Shown: positions 27,733 through 37,605, numbered from the stretch's first letter. The stretch is 64,000 nt of DNA from Paenibacillus alkalitolerans (GCF_016482785.1 NZ_JAEMXM010000004.1:62001-126000); one strand, 5' to 3'. Program-made: numbers and translations. The notes: generated by a model not told the origin, from the letters alone.

Positions 27733-27860
27733 CTATGAAGTAAAATAAGAAAAACTTTTATCGAAGTACATTCAAAGAAGAGGGTACGTCCTTAAGCTGA
27801 AGTTTTTCTTGCAACTATAGAATTGCTGTTCACTTCGTGACAACTTATACATTCTATAGT
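27733..27860. repeat. Hairpin element related to the 18.2-kb array, plus a 10-bp inverted repeat
   Basis: TGAAGTAAAAT at about 27735 is followed by a B-type stem, AGAAAAACTT (27750s) with AAGTTTTTCTTGC (27800-27812), and an inner GAAGTA. Arms and flank match type B of the 18188-18520 array, with a longer, different loop. Right after it, ACTATAGAAT (27814-27823) and ATTCTATAGT (27851-27860) form a perfect inverted repeat. The T-rich arm may also end ilvBNC transcription. This shows the hairpin family is dispersed. Confidence 0.6.
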
Positions 27861-27879
27861 TATCAAAAAAAAATGAAAT

Positions 27880-28160
27880 ACGTTGAAGAGGACCAGTAAG
27901 AGGTTTCTTGCGCTCAGAGAGCTGCTGGACGGTGTGAAGCAGCTGCGGGAATCGTCCGAACTCGCCTCGGAGTTGCCCGCTGAACGCGTTCGAAGTAGGC
28001 GGAGCCGGAGCCTGACCGTTATGTACAGGAGGATGCAGGATAGTTTCGTCCTGATCCGCTGAGCGCATATCCCCCTGCGGATATGAAGTCGGAGTGGTAC
28101 CGCGTAAGATGATAAGTCTTTCGTCTCCTTGTTATAGGAGGCGGAAGACTTTTTTAATGA
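27880..28160 (+). promoter_or_regulatory. T-box leader of leuA (probable Leu, CUC specifier)
   Basis: Stem I carries GAAGAGGACCAGTA and CAGAGAGCTGCTGGACGG. The specifier loop reads GAACTCGCC with CTC at 27961-27963. The T-box motif AGTGGTACCGCG lies at 28093-28104. A terminator pairs AGTCTTTCGTCTCCT with AGGAGGCGGAAGACT before TTTTTT (28114-28156). Leucine starvation should lead to read-through into leuA. Confidence 0.92.
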
Positions 28161-28188
28161 TCCGGAATGTGAAAGGAAGGGAAACCCA

Positions 28189-29859
28189 ATGAAAAACGCA
28201 GAGAAATATGCCAGAGGATACTTTATGCCTCCCAAACAGCACTTGAAGTGGGCGCAGAAAGAGTATATTACCGAAGCGCCGATTTGGTGCAGCGTCGACC
28301 TCCGGGACGGCAATCAAGCCCTTATCGTGCCGATGAATCTGGAAGAGAAGCTGGAGTACTTCCGGATGCTTGTCGACATCGGGTTTAAGGAAATCGAGGT
28401 CGGGTTCCCGGCCGCTTCGGAAACGGAATTTACGTTCCTTCGGACGTTGATCGAACAACATCTCATCCCGGACGACGTCACCATTCAAGTTTTGACCCAA
28501 TCCAGAGAGCATATTATTCGAAAAACGTTCGAATCGCTCCAAGGCGCCAAGCGAGCGGTCGTTCACCTCTATAACTCCACTTCCTTAGCCCAGCGCGAAC
28601 AGGTGTTCCGCAAGACGAAGCAGGAGATTATCGATATCGCCGTGGAAGGTGCGAAGCTGTTCCTGGAATGCGCGTCCGAAACCGAAGGGAATTTCCAATT
28701 CCAGTATTCTCCGGAAAGCTTTACAGGCACCGAGATCGATTTCGCGCTCGAGATTTGCAACGCGGTGCTCGACGTATGGCGGCCGACGCCGGACAACAAG
28801 GTGATCATCAACCTGCCGTCGACGGTGCAGATGTCGATGCCGCATGTGTACGCCAGCCAGATCGAGTTCATGAGCGAGAACTTGCGCTATCGGGACAGCG
28901 TCATTTTGTCCCTTCATCCGCATAACGACCGGGGCACGGGCGTGTCGGACGCGGAGCTCGGCATGCTCGCAGGGGGGCAACGGGTAGAGGGCACGTTGTT
29001 CGGCAACGGCGAGCGCACCGGGAATGTAGATATCGTCACACTTGCCCTCAACATGTACTCGCACGGGGTTGATCCAAAGCTGAATTTCCACAATCTGCCC
29101 GAGATTTTGAAAGTTTACGAACGATTGACTAGAATGCGGGTCGGCGAGCGTCATCCTTACGGAGGAGAGCTGGTATTTACGGCGTTCTCCGGTTCCCATC
29201 AGGATGCTATCGCGAAGGGCATGAAGTGGCGGGAGGAGCAAAATCCTCCTCATTGGAGTGTGCCTTACTTGCCGATCGATCCAATGGATATCGGCCGGGA
29301 GTACGAAGGAGACATCATTCGCATCAACAGCCAATCCGGCAAGGGAGGCGTCGCGTACGTCCTTCAGCAGAAGTACGGACTCGACCTGCCGGCCCGCATG
29401 CGCGAAACGTTCGGTTATCGAGTGAAGGATGCGTCCGACAAAATGCAGAAGGAGCTGCTGCCGGAAGATATTTTCACGATCTTCAAGGAAGCGTTTGTTA
29501 ATGTGAATGAACCGATCTCCTTCCTCAGATACCATTTCGAAAAGAGCGACGACTATCGGACAATGGTGACGGTTCGGATCGACGGCGAGGTCAAGGAACT
29601 CGCGGGGAACGGCAACGGAAGATTGGATGCCATCAGCAACGCGCTTCAAACGAATTTGGGCGTTTCGTTTACGAATTTAATATATAACGAGCATGCCTTG
29701 GAAATCGGCTCCGGTTCCCAAGCCATCTCCTATATCGGGATTACCGACGCGAACGGTAAGGAGCACTGGGGCTCCGGAGTGGACGCGGATATTATGACCT
29801 CTTCCGTCAAAGCTCTTTTCAGCGCCGTCAACAATATGACCGCAGCCTCAAGGCATTAA
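28189..29859 (+). CDS. leuA: 2-isopropylmalate synthase (long, LeuA2-type)
   Basis: A 556-residue enzyme that condenses 2-oxoisovalerate with acetyl-CoA, the first leucine-specific step. The start SVDLRDGNQALIVPM carries the catalytic/metal-binding DLRDGNQ, and SLHPHNDRGTG provides the HxH-type metal ligands. GNGERTGNVDIVTLAL follows. The C-terminal ~130 residues form the leucine-binding regulatory domain (VTVRIDGEVKELAGNGNGRL). Length and motif wording match the longer type also found in actinobacteria and fungi, not the ~510-residue enterobacterial type. The upstream T-box gives leucine control. Confidence 0.94.
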   Translation: MKNAEKYARGYFMPPKQHLKWAQKEYITEAPIWCSVDLRDGNQALIVPMNLEEKLEYFRMLVDIGFKEIEVGFPAASETEFTFLRTLIEQHLIPDDVTIQVLTQSREHIIRKTFESLQGAKRAVVHLYNSTSLAQREQVFRKTKQEIIDIAVEGAKLFLECASETEGNFQFQYSPESFTGTEIDFALEICNAVLDVWRPTPDNKVIINLPSTVQMSMPHVYASQIEFMSENLRYRDSVILSLHPHNDRGTGVSDAELGMLAGGQRVEGTLFGNGERTGNVDIVTLALNMYSHGVDPKLNFHNLPEILKVYERLTRMRVGERHPYGGELVFTAFSGSHQDAIAKGMKWREEQNPPHWSVPYLPIDPMDIGREYEGDIIRINSQSGKGGVAYVLQQKYGLDLPARMRETFGYRVKDASDKMQKELLPEDIFTIFKEAFVNVNEPISFLRYHFEKSDDYRTMVTVRIDGEVKELAGNGNGRLDAISNALQTNLGVSFTNLIYNEHALEIGSGSQAISYIGITDANGKEHWGSGVDADIMTSSVKALFSAVNNMTAASRH

Positions 29860-30290
29860 ACTATGCAGTCGGGATGAGTCTGAAGCGTCCGGCAACGGCG
29901 CGTTGGATCGCGGACAAACGCCGCTCCGGCGCCGACCGACGCGACAACGTTTCGTTATGAAAGGGGGTATCCCCTTTCGAACTCCTTGCTTGCGCTATAC
30001 CCATGGTTCAGATAAGCCCGCAATATCCCCGCTGTTCGGAAATAGCGGGGATTGCGTCCGAAACGCAGTGAAGATTCCACTGCATTAATATATAATAGGG
30101 ATAAATATTCAATGTATGAGCCAATGGGATAATGTGCGCAAGAGGTTAAGAAACATGAGGCCGGGGAGAGGCGAGGACTGAAAATCGGACGTTCTGAAGC
30201 CGGGGGAGAGTGTGCGCACAAGTCGAGCAAGTAGATGCTGCGGTTCACAGTTTATACTGAAGCGCTAACTTTTTTCCGGATATATGAATC
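29860..30290. other. Intergenic region with several hairpins, no gene seen
   Basis: Between leuA and the ahpC promoter I see GAAAGGGG/CCCCTTTC (about 29958-29978), a strong hairpin with ATCCCCGCT/AGCGGGGA (about 30020-30058, no T-tract), GCAGTG/CACTGC (30066-30084), and the possible structured RNA at 30133-30220. No open frame with a good ribosome binding site is present. Confidence 0.5.
30133..30220 (+). ncRNA. Possible structured RNA closed by an 8-bp stem
   Basis: TGTGCGCA (30133-30140) pairs with TGCGCACA (30213-30220) around a purine-rich interior holding GCCGGGGAG and GAAGCCGGGG-like segments. TATAAT at 30091-30096 could be a -10, but no good -35 is seen. This is a low-confidence suggestion; strand and function are open. 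Confidence 0.2.
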
Positions 30291-30296
30291 TGCTTC

Positions 30297-30330
30297 TTGA
30301 CAAAATAAACTCATTATATAATAATTATAA
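30297..30330 (+). promoter_or_regulatory. ahpC promoter with overlapping PerR box
   Basis: TTGACA (30297-30302) and AATAAT (30320-30325) are 17 bp apart. The sequence ATATAATAATTATAA (30316-30330) matches the PerR consensus TTATAATNATTATAA at all but the first position. Overlap with the -10 predicts repression relieved by peroxide. Confidence 0.85.
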
Positions 30331-30395
30331 TTATTTTAGAGTAATTCTAATTTAACCCCATTAATATTTTAACCACACTAAGGAGGAAAATTTGT

Positions 30396-30959
30396 ATGTC
30401 TTTGATTGGAAAAGAAGTGCTGCCGTTTAAAACTCAAGCGTACCACAACGGGAAGTTTGTCGAGGTTACCGAAGTCGACTTCAAAGGGAAGTGGAGCGTA
30501 GTTTGCTTCTATCCGGCGGACTTTACGTTCGTGTGTCCGACGGAACTCGAAGATCTGCAAAACCAATACGAGGCCCTGAAGGGACTTGGCGTTGAAGTGT
30601 ATTCCGTTTCTACGGACACCCATTTTACACATAAAGCATGGCACGACACCTCCGAAACGATCGGGAAAATTACCTACGTAATGATCGGCGATCCTTCGCA
30701 CACGATCTCCCGCAATTTCGAAGTGCTGAACGAAGAGTCGGGTCTTGCAGACCGCGGTACTTTTATCATCGATCCCGACGGCGTCATCCAAGCCGTTGAA
30801 ATTAACGCCGGCGGCATCGGCCGCGATGCAAGCATTCTTGTCAACAAGATCAAGGCGGCACAGTATGTCCGCAACAATCCGGGTGAAGTTTGCCCGGCGA
30901 AATGGCAGGAAGGCGCCGCAACGCTGAAGCCGAGCCTTGATCTCGTAGGAAAGATTTAA
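30396..30959 (+). CDS. ahpC: Alkyl hydroperoxide reductase subunit C (peroxiredoxin)
   Basis: A 187-residue 2-Cys peroxiredoxin that reduces peroxides. The peroxidatic Cys lies in [15 protein letters not shown] and the resolving Cys in [24 protein letters not shown] and AHPF-type C-terminal residues fit the AhpC class. The ATG follows AAGGAGGA. It has a PerR-type promoter and shares an operon with ahpF, which begins 11 bp downstream. Its position between leuA and leuB suggests insertion into an older leu cluster. Confidence 0.97.
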   Translation: MSLIGKEVLPFKTQAYHNGKFVEVTEVDFKGKWSVVCFYPADFTFVCPTELEDLQNQYEALKGLGVEVYSVSTDTHFTHKAWHDTSETIGKITYVMIGDPSHTISRNFEVLNEESGLADRGTFIIDPDGVIQAVEINAGGIGRDASILVNKIKAAQYVRNNPGEVCPAKWQEGAATLKPSLDLVGKI

Positions 30960-30970
30960 GGGAGCGACAG

Positions 30971-32500
30971 ATGGTGCTCGACGCAGATATTAAGGCGCAA
31001 CTAGAGCAGTATCTTCAACTCTTGGAAGGCGATGTGGTGCTCAAAGTAAGCGCGGGCACTGACGCCGTATCCAACGACATGCTGGCGCTGGCGGATGAAA
31101 TCGCCGGCATGTCGTCCAGGATCTCCGTCGAGAGAACGCAATTGCCGAGAACGCCGAGCTTTAGCGTGAATCGCGTGGGCGAAGATACCGGCGTAACTTT
31201 CGCCGGTGTTCCGCTCGGACATGAGTTCACCTCATTGGTTTTAGCTTTGCTGCAGGTTAGCGGAAGAGCGCCGAAGGTGGACCAGAGTGTAATCGATCAA
31301 ATTAAAGGCATAAGCGGCGAATATCATTTCGAATCGTTTATCAGCCTTACCTGCCACAACTGTCCCGACGTCGTGCAGGCGCTGAACTTGATGAGCATCC
31401 TCAATCCGGGCATTACACATACGATGATTGACGGTGCGGCGTTCAAAGATGAGGCGGAAAGCAGAGAAGTGATGGCCGTTCCTACGGTTTTCCTGAACAG
31501 AGAATTTTTCGGCAGCGGCCGGATGACGATTGAAGAGATTCTTGCGAAGATCGGCAGCGGACCGGATGTTTCGGAGCTTACGAATAAAGATCCGTACGAT
31601 GTGCTTATCGTCGGGGGCGGCCCCGCAGGCGCAAGCGCGGCTATCTATGCAGCGCGCAAAGGAATTCGCACAGGCATTGTCGCCGAACGCTTCGGCGGAC
31701 AAGTGATGGATACGCTGGGCATTGAGAACTTCATCAGCGTGAAATATACCGAAGGTCCGAAGCTGGTGGCAAGTCTTGAAGAGCATGTGAAGCAGTACGG
31801 CGTCGATGTGATGAAATTACAGCGCGCCAAGCGTCTGGAGAAGAAGGATCTGATTGAAGTCGAACTGGAAAGCGGTGCTGTTCTTAAGAGCAAAACCGTC
31901 ATTATTTCAACGGGTGCACGCTGGCGCAATGTGGGCGTGCCCGGCGAAATCGAGTTCAAGAACAAAGGCGTTGCGTACTGCCCTCATTGCGACGGCCCTT
32001 TATTTACAGGAAAAGACGTTGCGGTGATCGGCGGCGGGAACTCCGGCGTTGAGGCGGCCATCGACCTCGCGGGCATTGTCAAGCATGTCACCGTTCTCGA
32101 GTTTATGCCGGAGCTGAAAGCCGACGCCGTACTCCAGAAGCGTCTTTACAGTCTGCCGAATGTAACGGTTCTCAAGAACGTTCAAACGAAGGAAATTACC
32201 GGCACCGACAAGGTCGACGGCATCACCTGCGTTGATCGTGAAACAGGTTCGGAGCATCATATCGAATTGCAAGGCGTGTTTGTCCAAATCGGTCTCGTAC
32301 CCAATACCGATTGGCTAGCCGATACGGTTGAACGAACTCGCTTCGGCGAGATTGTCGTAGACAGCCACGGTGCAACGAGCATACCCGGGGTGTTTGCCGC
32401 CGGCGACTGCACCAACAGTCCGTACAAGCAAATCGTCATCTCGATGGGGTCAGGCGCTACTGCGGCGTTAGGAGCATTCGATTATTTAATCCGAAATTAA
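30971..32500 (+). CDS. ahpF: Alkyl hydroperoxide reductase subunit F
   Basis: A 509-residue flavoprotein that passes electrons from NADH to AhpC. The N-terminal double thioredoxin fold has the CHNC redox pair ([15 protein letters not shown]). The FAD-binding [20 protein letters not shown] begins near residue 215. The thioredoxin-reductase-type pair is CPHCDG, NADH binds at [15 protein letters not shown], and [15 protein letters not shown] closes the FAD site. A terminator follows. Confidence 0.97.
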   Translation: MVLDADIKAQLEQYLQLLEGDVVLKVSAGTDAVSNDMLALADEIAGMSSRISVERTQLPRTPSFSVNRVGEDTGVTFAGVPLGHEFTSLVLALLQVSGRAPKVDQSVIDQIKGISGEYHFESFISLTCHNCPDVVQALNLMSILNPGITHTMIDGAAFKDEAESREVMAVPTVFLNREFFGSGRMTIEEILAKIGSGPDVSELTNKDPYDVLIVGGGPAGASAAIYAARKGIRTGIVAERFGGQVMDTLGIENFISVKYTEGPKLVASLEEHVKQYGVDVMKLQRAKRLEKKDLIEVELESGAVLKSKTVIISTGARWRNVGVPGEIEFKNKGVAYCPHCDGPLFTGKDVAVIGGGNSGVEAAIDLAGIVKHVTVLEFMPELKADAVLQKRLYSLPNVTVLKNVQTKEITGTDKVDGITCVDRETGSEHHIELQGVFVQIGLVPNTDWLADTVERTRFGEIVVDSHGATSIPGVFAAGDCTNSPYKQIVISMGSGATAALGAFDYLIRN

Positions 32501-32509
32501 TAAAAGATG

Positions 32510-32552
32510 TAGCCGCTGAGCTGTCCGATGGATGGTTCGGCGGCTATTTTTT
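32510..32552 (+). terminator. Terminator of ahpC-ahpF
   Basis: TAGCCGCTGA pairs with the GCGGCTA end of TTCGGCGGCTA across a short loop and is followed by TTTTTT. Confidence 0.85.
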
Positions 32553-32666
32553 CTCGGCCACCATAGGCACCGTCTATAGAGTTAATAGGATTCATATTCT
32601 TCTCAAATAACGGGATTTGTGTTACAAAGAAGGATAATAAGTAATTTAAGCGAAGGAGACACCAAC

Positions 32667-33746
32667 ATGACGAATAAGAAAAAGATCGCGGTAATCGCCG
32701 GCGACGGCATCGGACCGGAAGTGGTGGCGGAAGCGATCAAGGTCATACGCAAATCCGAAGAGCTGTTCGGTTATCAGTTCGAGCTCGAGCACGGCCTGTT
32801 CGGCGGAATCGCGATCGACGAGCGCGGAACGCCGCTGCCTGACGACACCCTCGCCATGTGCCAAAGCGCGGACGCTGTGCTGCTCGGTGCGGTCGGCGGA
32901 CCGAAATGGGACAACAATCCGAAGGAACTGCGCCCGGAAACCGGACTTCTCGGCATCCGCAAGGCGCTCGGCCTATTTTCCAACATCCGTCCCGCCGTTG
33001 TGTTCGACTGCCTGATCGACGCTTCCACCATTAAGCGGGAAGTACTGCAAGGCACCGACTTGATCGTTGTGCGCGAGCTGACCGGAGGCATCTACTTCGG
33101 GGAGAAATTCCGCCGAGAGGGCGCGAACGGACAAGAGGCCGTCGATACGTGCGTGTACAGCGTGATGGAAGTGGAGCGCATCGTGCGCCAAGCGTTCGAA
33201 ATCGCATTGAAGCGAGGCAAGAAGCTTGCCTCCGTCGACAAGGCGAACGTGCTTGAGACGTCCCGTCTATGGCGCGAAACGGTGAACCGGATCGCCGCCG
33301 ATTACCCCGGGGTCGAGCTTGAGCACGTTCTCGTCGACAACTGCGCGATGCAGCTGCTTCGCCGCCCGACGAGCTTCGACGTTATCGTTACGGAGAACAT
33401 GTTCGGCGACATCCTGTCCGACGAAGCCGCGATGCTTACCGGCTCGATCGGCATGCTCTCCTCCGCTTCGCTCGGCGAAGGAAGCCTGGGTCTGTATGAG
33501 CCTGTGCATGGCTCCGCACCCGACATCGCCAGCAAAGGCATCGCGAACCCGATTGCGACGATTTTGTCCGTCGCGCTCATGTTCCGCCTCTCCTTCGGAT
33601 GGGAGGATGCCGCTGCCGCTATCGAGAAAGCGGTGAAGAACGTGCTCGACGCAGGGCATCGCACCGGCGACATTGCCACGGAGAATGAGACTGCGATCGG
33701 CACGTCCGCCATGGGCGATCTCATTGTAGCGGCAATGACCAAATAA
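32667..33746 (+). CDS. leuB: 3-isopropylmalate dehydrogenase
   Basis: A 359-residue NAD-dependent enzyme of leucine synthesis. [17 protein letters not shown] opens the protein. [11 protein letters not shown], the arginine-rich substrate site ([14 protein letters not shown]), [13 protein letters not shown] and the metal site [17 protein letters not shown] are present. [13 protein letters not shown]-type wording (here ASKGIANP) ends the active site. The ATG at 32667 follows AAGGAGA. leuC and leuD are not in the window, and ahpC-ahpF separates it from leuA. A strong terminator follows. Confidence 0.97.
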   Translation: MTNKKKIAVIAGDGIGPEVVAEAIKVIRKSEELFGYQFELEHGLFGGIAIDERGTPLPDDTLAMCQSADAVLLGAVGGPKWDNNPKELRPETGLLGIRKALGLFSNIRPAVVFDCLIDASTIKREVLQGTDLIVVRELTGGIYFGEKFRREGANGQEAVDTCVYSVMEVERIVRQAFEIALKRGKKLASVDKANVLETSRLWRETVNRIAADYPGVELEHVLVDNCAMQLLRRPTSFDVIVTENMFGDILSDEAAMLTGSIGMLSSASLGEGSLGLYEPVHGSAPDIASKGIANPIATILSVALMFRLSFGWEDAAAAIEKAVKNVLDAGHRTGDIATENETAIGTSAMGDLIVAAMTK

Positions 33747-33765
33747 GAACCGGTTTGATTTTTCG

Positions 33766-33806
33766 AAGCACATTTCGATCCTGACGGGATCGGGGTGTGC
33801 TTTTTT
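33766..33806 (+). terminator. Terminator of leuB
   Basis: AAGCACA pairs with TGTGCTT; an inner CGATCC/GGATCG stem supports it, and a T run follows. Confidence 0.9.
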
Positions 33807-33895
33807 GACTTCACTAATTTCTGGTGATAATATGAAAATCGTGGGAAGTACAAAGGGGAAAATACATAAGCGATGAAGGTATAGGAGGTAAAACC

Positions 33896-34444
33896 ATGGC
33901 AGAACGTTTGGTTGGCAAGAAAGCTCCGGAATTTACGATGGAGACGGCACTAGGCAACGGGAAAGACTTCGGCAAAGTTTCTTTGTCCGACTACAAAGGC
34001 AAGTGGCTCGTGTTTTTCTTCTATCCTCTTGATTTCACTTTCGTCTGCCCGACGGAAATCATCGCTCTGAGCGAAGCATACGATCAATTCCAGGACTTGG
34101 ATTGCGAAATACTCGGCTGCAGCACAGACAGCAAGTTCTCTCACCGCGCATGGATCAACACGCCGCGCGACCAGAACGGTCTCGGCCAATTGAACTACCC
34201 GATCGCGTCCGACATCAACAAGACGGTGGCCCGCGATTACGGCGTGCTTGACGAGAACGAAGGCATCGCGTTCCGCGGTCTGTTCATCATCGATCCGGAA
34301 GGCGAATTGAAGTATCAAGTCGTAACGCACAACGATGTGGGCCGCAGCGTGGAAGAAACGATCCGCGTGCTCCAGGCGCTTCAATCCGGCGGACTTTGTC
34401 CGGCGAACTGGAAGCCGGGCCAAAAAACCCTCGTTGCAAAGTAA
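33896..34444 (+). CDS. ykuU: 2-Cys peroxiredoxin YkuU-type
   Basis: A 182-residue peroxiredoxin close in wording to Bacillus YkuU (MAERLVGKKAPEF, then [16 protein letters not shown] with the peroxidatic Cys, and SGGLCPANWKPGQKTL with the resolving Cys). It differs from AhpC at 30396 and is a separate class (Prx1-like). It is followed by ykuV, as in Bacillus, so the oxidoreductase may serve it. The ATG follows AGGAGG. A terminator lies between the two genes, so separate or partly read-through transcripts are likely. Confidence 0.95.
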   Translation: MAERLVGKKAPEFTMETALGNGKDFGKVSLSDYKGKWLVFFFYPLDFTFVCPTEIIALSEAYDQFQDLDCEILGCSTDSKFSHRAWINTPRDQNGLGQLNYPIASDINKTVARDYGVLDENEGIAFRGLFIIDPEGELKYQVVTHNDVGRSVEETIRVLQALQSGGLCPANWKPGQKTLVAK

Positions 34445-34462
34445 GAGCCATCGCGAATACGG

Positions 34463-34509
34463 ACCCTCCGTACGGCGGCTTCAAGCCGAGCCGGGCGGAG
34501 GGTTTTTTT
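34463..34509 (+). terminator. Terminator of ykuU
   Basis: ACCCTCCGTACGGCGGC and its partner ending GGCGGAGGGT form a long GC-rich hairpin followed by seven T residues. Confidence 0.88.
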
Positions 34510-34566
34510 CACTTGATTTTCGGCATAATATGGTACAAAATTAACTCTTGAACAGGGGTGACGCAT

Positions 34567-35034
34567 ATGCCGATGAGGCTTAGAACGGAATTGCCGGAGT
34601 TTCAAGGAGTATCCGAATGGGTGAACGGAGAAGCATCCAAGGCGGATCTCGCCGGCAAACCGGTTCTTATTCACTTTTGGGCGATAAGCTGCCATATGTG
34701 CAAGGAGGGTTTGCCGCTCATCAATGAATGGCGGAAGAAGTACGAACAGCAGTACAATCTTCAGGTCATCGGCGTACATATGCCGCGTTCGGAAGCGGAT
34801 ACGGACATCGGCGCCGTTAAGGATGCAATCAAGCAATACAACCTCGAGCATCCGGTCATCATTGACAACGAGCATGCCGTAACCGACGCGTTCCAGAACG
34901 AATATGTGCCGGCGTACTACTTGTTCGACGGCAATTCCCAGCTGCGGCACTTCCAAGCCGGAGAGAAGGGATTAAGCATGGTCGAGCAGCGATTGCATAA
35001 GATCTTGGGAACGAGCGAAGGGACTCAGGCTTAG
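34567..35034 (+). CDS. ykuV: Thiol-disulfide oxidoreductase YkuV-type
   Basis: About 155 residues with a thioredoxin fold, matching Bacillus YkuV. The redox pair lies in HFWAISCHMCKEGLPLINEW (CHMC). VIGVHMPRSEADTD and EYVPAYYLFDGNSQLRHFQAG are family wording, with the cis-Pro in YVPAYY. No signal peptide, so it is cytosolic. The ATG at 34567 is 8 nt after GGGG; a GTG at 34558 overlaps the ribosome binding site. It probably reduces the adjacent peroxiredoxin or other disulfides. Confidence 0.93.
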   Translation: MPMRLRTELPEFQGVSEWVNGEASKADLAGKPVLIHFWAISCHMCKEGLPLINEWRKKYEQQYNLQVIGVHMPRSEADTDIGAVKDAIKQYNLEHPVIIDNEHAVTDAFQNEYVPAYYLFDGNSQLRHFQAGEKGLSMVEQRLHKILGTSEGTQA

Positions 35035-35188
35035 CGCTTGACCTTCCATACATGAATACTCCCACTGTAATTTTTACCCACAACATCAACACTATTTTTC
35101 GGGTAAATTCAAGAAAAGCCGATTCATCTCAACACTTATAGAAGTGGGAATCCTCTCGGCTGATTATGATAGAAGGAGGCGCGATATT

Positions 35189-35569
35189 GTGAACGTACCT
35201 GCAGAGTTGCGTTATAGCGAAGAGCACGAATGGGTGAAGACCGAAGGCAGTCAAGCGACGGTCGGAATTACCGATTTTGCGCAGAGCGAGCTGGGGGACA
35301 TCGTCTTCGTCGAGCTGCCCCAAGTAGGCGATACCATCACGTTCGGTGATCCGTTCGGCAGCGTCGAATCGGTAAAAACCGTATCCGAGCTGTATGCGCC
35401 TGTCACAGGCAAAGTGGTCAAAGTGAACGACGGCTTGAACGATGCGCCGGAAAAAATCAATGAATCTCCTTATGGCGACGGATGGATGATCGTTGTGGAG
35501 ATTGAAAACGCCGACGAGTTAAACAAACTGTGGTCCGCCGACAAATATAAGGAAACATACGGCGAATAG
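35189..35569 (+). CDS. gcvH: Glycine cleavage system H protein
   Basis: A 126-residue lipoyl carrier. [20 protein letters not shown] opens it, and the lipoylated Lys lies in [16 protein letters not shown]. It shuttles the aminomethyl group in glycine cleavage and can supply lipoate to other enzymes in Bacillus. The start is GTG at 35189, 8-9 nt after GGAGG. No other gcv genes are nearby, as is common for stand-alone gcvH. A strong terminator follows. Confidence 0.96.
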   Translation: MNVPAELRYSEEHEWVKTEGSQATVGITDFAQSELGDIVFVELPQVGDTITFGDPFGSVESVKTVSELYAPVTGKVVKVNDGLNDAPEKINESPYGDGWMIVVEIENADELNKLWSADKYKETYGE

Positions 35570-35597
35570 TATTGTTAATTCCAGGGTAATAACCGGC

Positions 35598-35629
35598 AAG
35601 CCGGGCGAGGTGCACCTCGCCCGGCTTTT
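35598..35629. terminator. Terminator of gcvH
   Basis: AAGCCGGGCGAGG-TGCA-CCTCGCCCGGCTT is a perfect 13-bp stem followed by TTCG. It sits just before the end of the convergent GH15 gene and may serve both. Confidence 0.85.
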
Positions 35630-35631
35630 CG

Positions 35632-37605
35632 TTATGTATAAACATGTCTCGTCAACTTCTCGTATTTATCGAGATATTTCAACACCGTCAGCACGAACGT
35701 CGCATGCGACCAGGTCAACGGCGCGACCGAAACCGGACTGCCGTCGAACGGATCAAGCTGTTCGGATAAAATACCGCTCTCCAACGCGTGACGAACGACC
35801 CAATTTAATGTTTCACGGGGAGATCTCAGCTCGTCAAGCGACGCCGCTGTTTCAATCTCATATTCCGCCATCCACAGCGTGCATATAATCCAAGGATTGC
35901 CGGGGACCGCCGACAAATCCGCCGATCGTTGGAAATAGTAGTCCTGAAAATATCGGGCAATACCGCCAACCGGCGTCTTAATCGACAGGCCTTCTTTAAT
36001 CGCATTCATCGTCTTCGCGACCCGCTCGTCCGAAGCCGGCAAAACGCCGAATTCGAAAATCCCGTACACGCTGCTTTCCAACGTCATATCTTTATGCCAA
36101 CGTCCGTCTTTGCGGTACAGTCCGCGCGCGAAGCGCCCGGCTTCCTCATCCCATAGATGCTTTAGAATGCCGTTCTTGATGCGGAGCGCCGCCTGCTCGT
36201 AACGGGCGCAGCGCCTATCGTCGCCGAACAGCCGGGCGAAGTTTGCCGCCGCGATCATGCCGCCGTAAACGGCCGATGCGGTGAACGTATATATACCGTA
36301 CCGTTCCTCCCACAAATCATAGCTCGGCATCGGCAGCTGCAGCTCCGGATCGACATATGTATAAAGGAATCTCGCGGCTTTTCTGATCAAGTTCGGGTAT
36401 AGCGATTGGGGAAGCTCAATGACTCCGTGCTTGGCGTAATCTTGCCATAGCGTGAACAAAACGAGACCGGTCTCGTCCTCTTGAATCGGCAGCTGCTGTT
36501 GCCCTTGGTTTAAATAAGGGTGCCATGAGGAGCCGACCGTGCCGTCCGGGTTATATTTGTGAAGCAAGTATCCCTCGTCCGTGATCGCTTTCGCGCAAAA
36601 GTGAAAAAAAGGAACGATCATGCCCTGATATCCCGCCATGGACATTGCGTAGGCGACGAGGGCTCCGTCGCGAGGCCACATATAGCTGTAATGGTCCCGG
36701 TTGTAATTTAGAATATCGGTGTCGTTCGCCGCTATGATCGCGCCGTGCTCGTCGATTTGCGTGCGGACGATAAGGAGGCTCTGTTTGTACATCTTCACGA
36801 CTTCGTCGCTTAAGTTCGCGAAATCGCGCTCCTGTTTCGTCACCCACCGCTGCCAATATATTTTCGTGCGGTCGAGCAAGTTGCCCGCGCCGCTTTCTCT
36901 CACATATGTGTTCAACTTCTTTACTTCTTCCAAATTTTCGCCGGCGGTCATCCAATAGTACATCGTCCGGGAGCCGCCCGGCTCAACGAACAGCCGGAAA
37001 GAAATCGTACTGTCCACCGAGCCTTGGGCAATCGGATTGCCCATCAGATGGCCGTCCTCCGCATCTTTCCAAGTTCCTTCGGCTTGATGAAATCTCTTAA
37101 CGCCTGTAGTATATTGATAAATGCCTTCTTGACCGGATGTGCCGTCAAACATAAAATAGCGGTCTCTTTTATAGTGGAACACTGTATGATTCGCAGGATA
37201 GTAGGCTGCGGTATCGCCGACTTCCGTTTCACTGATGACGAGATCTTGATGGAAGAACAGGCGCACTTCCCGTTCCCTGTCGCTTCCGTTCTCCACCGTG
37301 AAACGGCGAATAAAGATATTTTCCCGCTGATGGACGCCGTCGTTTATGTTTAGCGTTATTCCAAGCCGGGGGTGAAAGGCGCTCACCCGCGTCACGAGAG
37401 AGTCTTCTTCGTAGGCAAGCGTTCGTTCCCACTCGTCGTCGCCGAGCCACGCGAACTGGCCTTCGACCCAAACTCCGACCCGGCAATGGTATCCGCTCAC
37501 ATGATTCAATTGTCCGACATATGGATAATACAAGTCTCTAATGTAACAGTTCCGGTCGAGATTGATAAGCATTTTGCCGTTGCCCGTCACCAGATGTCTT
37601 GGCAC
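35632..37605 (-). CDS. Glycoside hydrolase family 15 protein (glucoamylase/trehalase-like)
   Basis: A 657-residue two-domain protein. The N-terminal ~270 residues are a beta-sandwich (LINLDRNCYIRDLYYPYVGQ). The (alpha/alpha)6 barrel has WPRDGALVAYAMS. The general acid Glu is in YDLWEERYGIYTFTASA and the second Glu in SEQLDPFDGSP. No signal peptide, so it is intracellular. Such proteins cleave alpha-glucans, trehalose or similar glucosides. The start is GTG at 37605. It stands alone, convergent with gcvH; the substrate is unknown. Confidence 0.92.
   Translation of the reverse strand: MPRHLVTGNGKMLINLDRNCYIRDLYYPYVGQLNHVSGYHCRVGVWVEGQFAWLGDDEWERTLAYEEDSLVTRVSAFHPRLGITLNINDGVHQRENIFIRRFTVENGSDREREVRLFFHQDLVISETEVGDTAAYYPANHTVFHYKRDRYFMFDGTSGQEGIYQYTTGVKRFHQAEGTWKDAEDGHLMGNPIAQGSVDSTISFRLFVEPGGSRTMYYWMTAGENLEEVKKLNTYVRESGAGNLLDRTKIYWQRWVTKQERDFANLSDEVVKMYKQSLLIVRTQIDEHGAIIAANDTDILNYNRDHYSYMWPRDGALVAYAMSMAGYQGMIVPFFHFCAKAITDEGYLLHKYNPDGTVGSSWHPYLNQGQQQLPIQEDETGLVLFTLWQDYAKHGVIELPQSLYPNLIRKAARFLYTYVDPELQLPMPSYDLWEERYGIYTFTASAVYGGMIAAANFARLFGDDRRCARYEQAALRIKNGILKHLWDEEAGRFARGLYRKDGRWHKDMTLESSVYGIFEFGVLPASDERVAKTMNAIKEGLSIKTPVGGIARYFQDYYFQRSADLSAVPGNPWIICTLWMAEYEIETAASLDELRSPRETLNWVVRHALESGILSEQLDPFDGSPVSVAPLTWSHATFVLTVLKYLDKYEKLTRHVYT

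Noticed and set aside
28585-29649. 354-codon open frame on the minus strand
   Set aside because: It is the antisense shadow of leuA.
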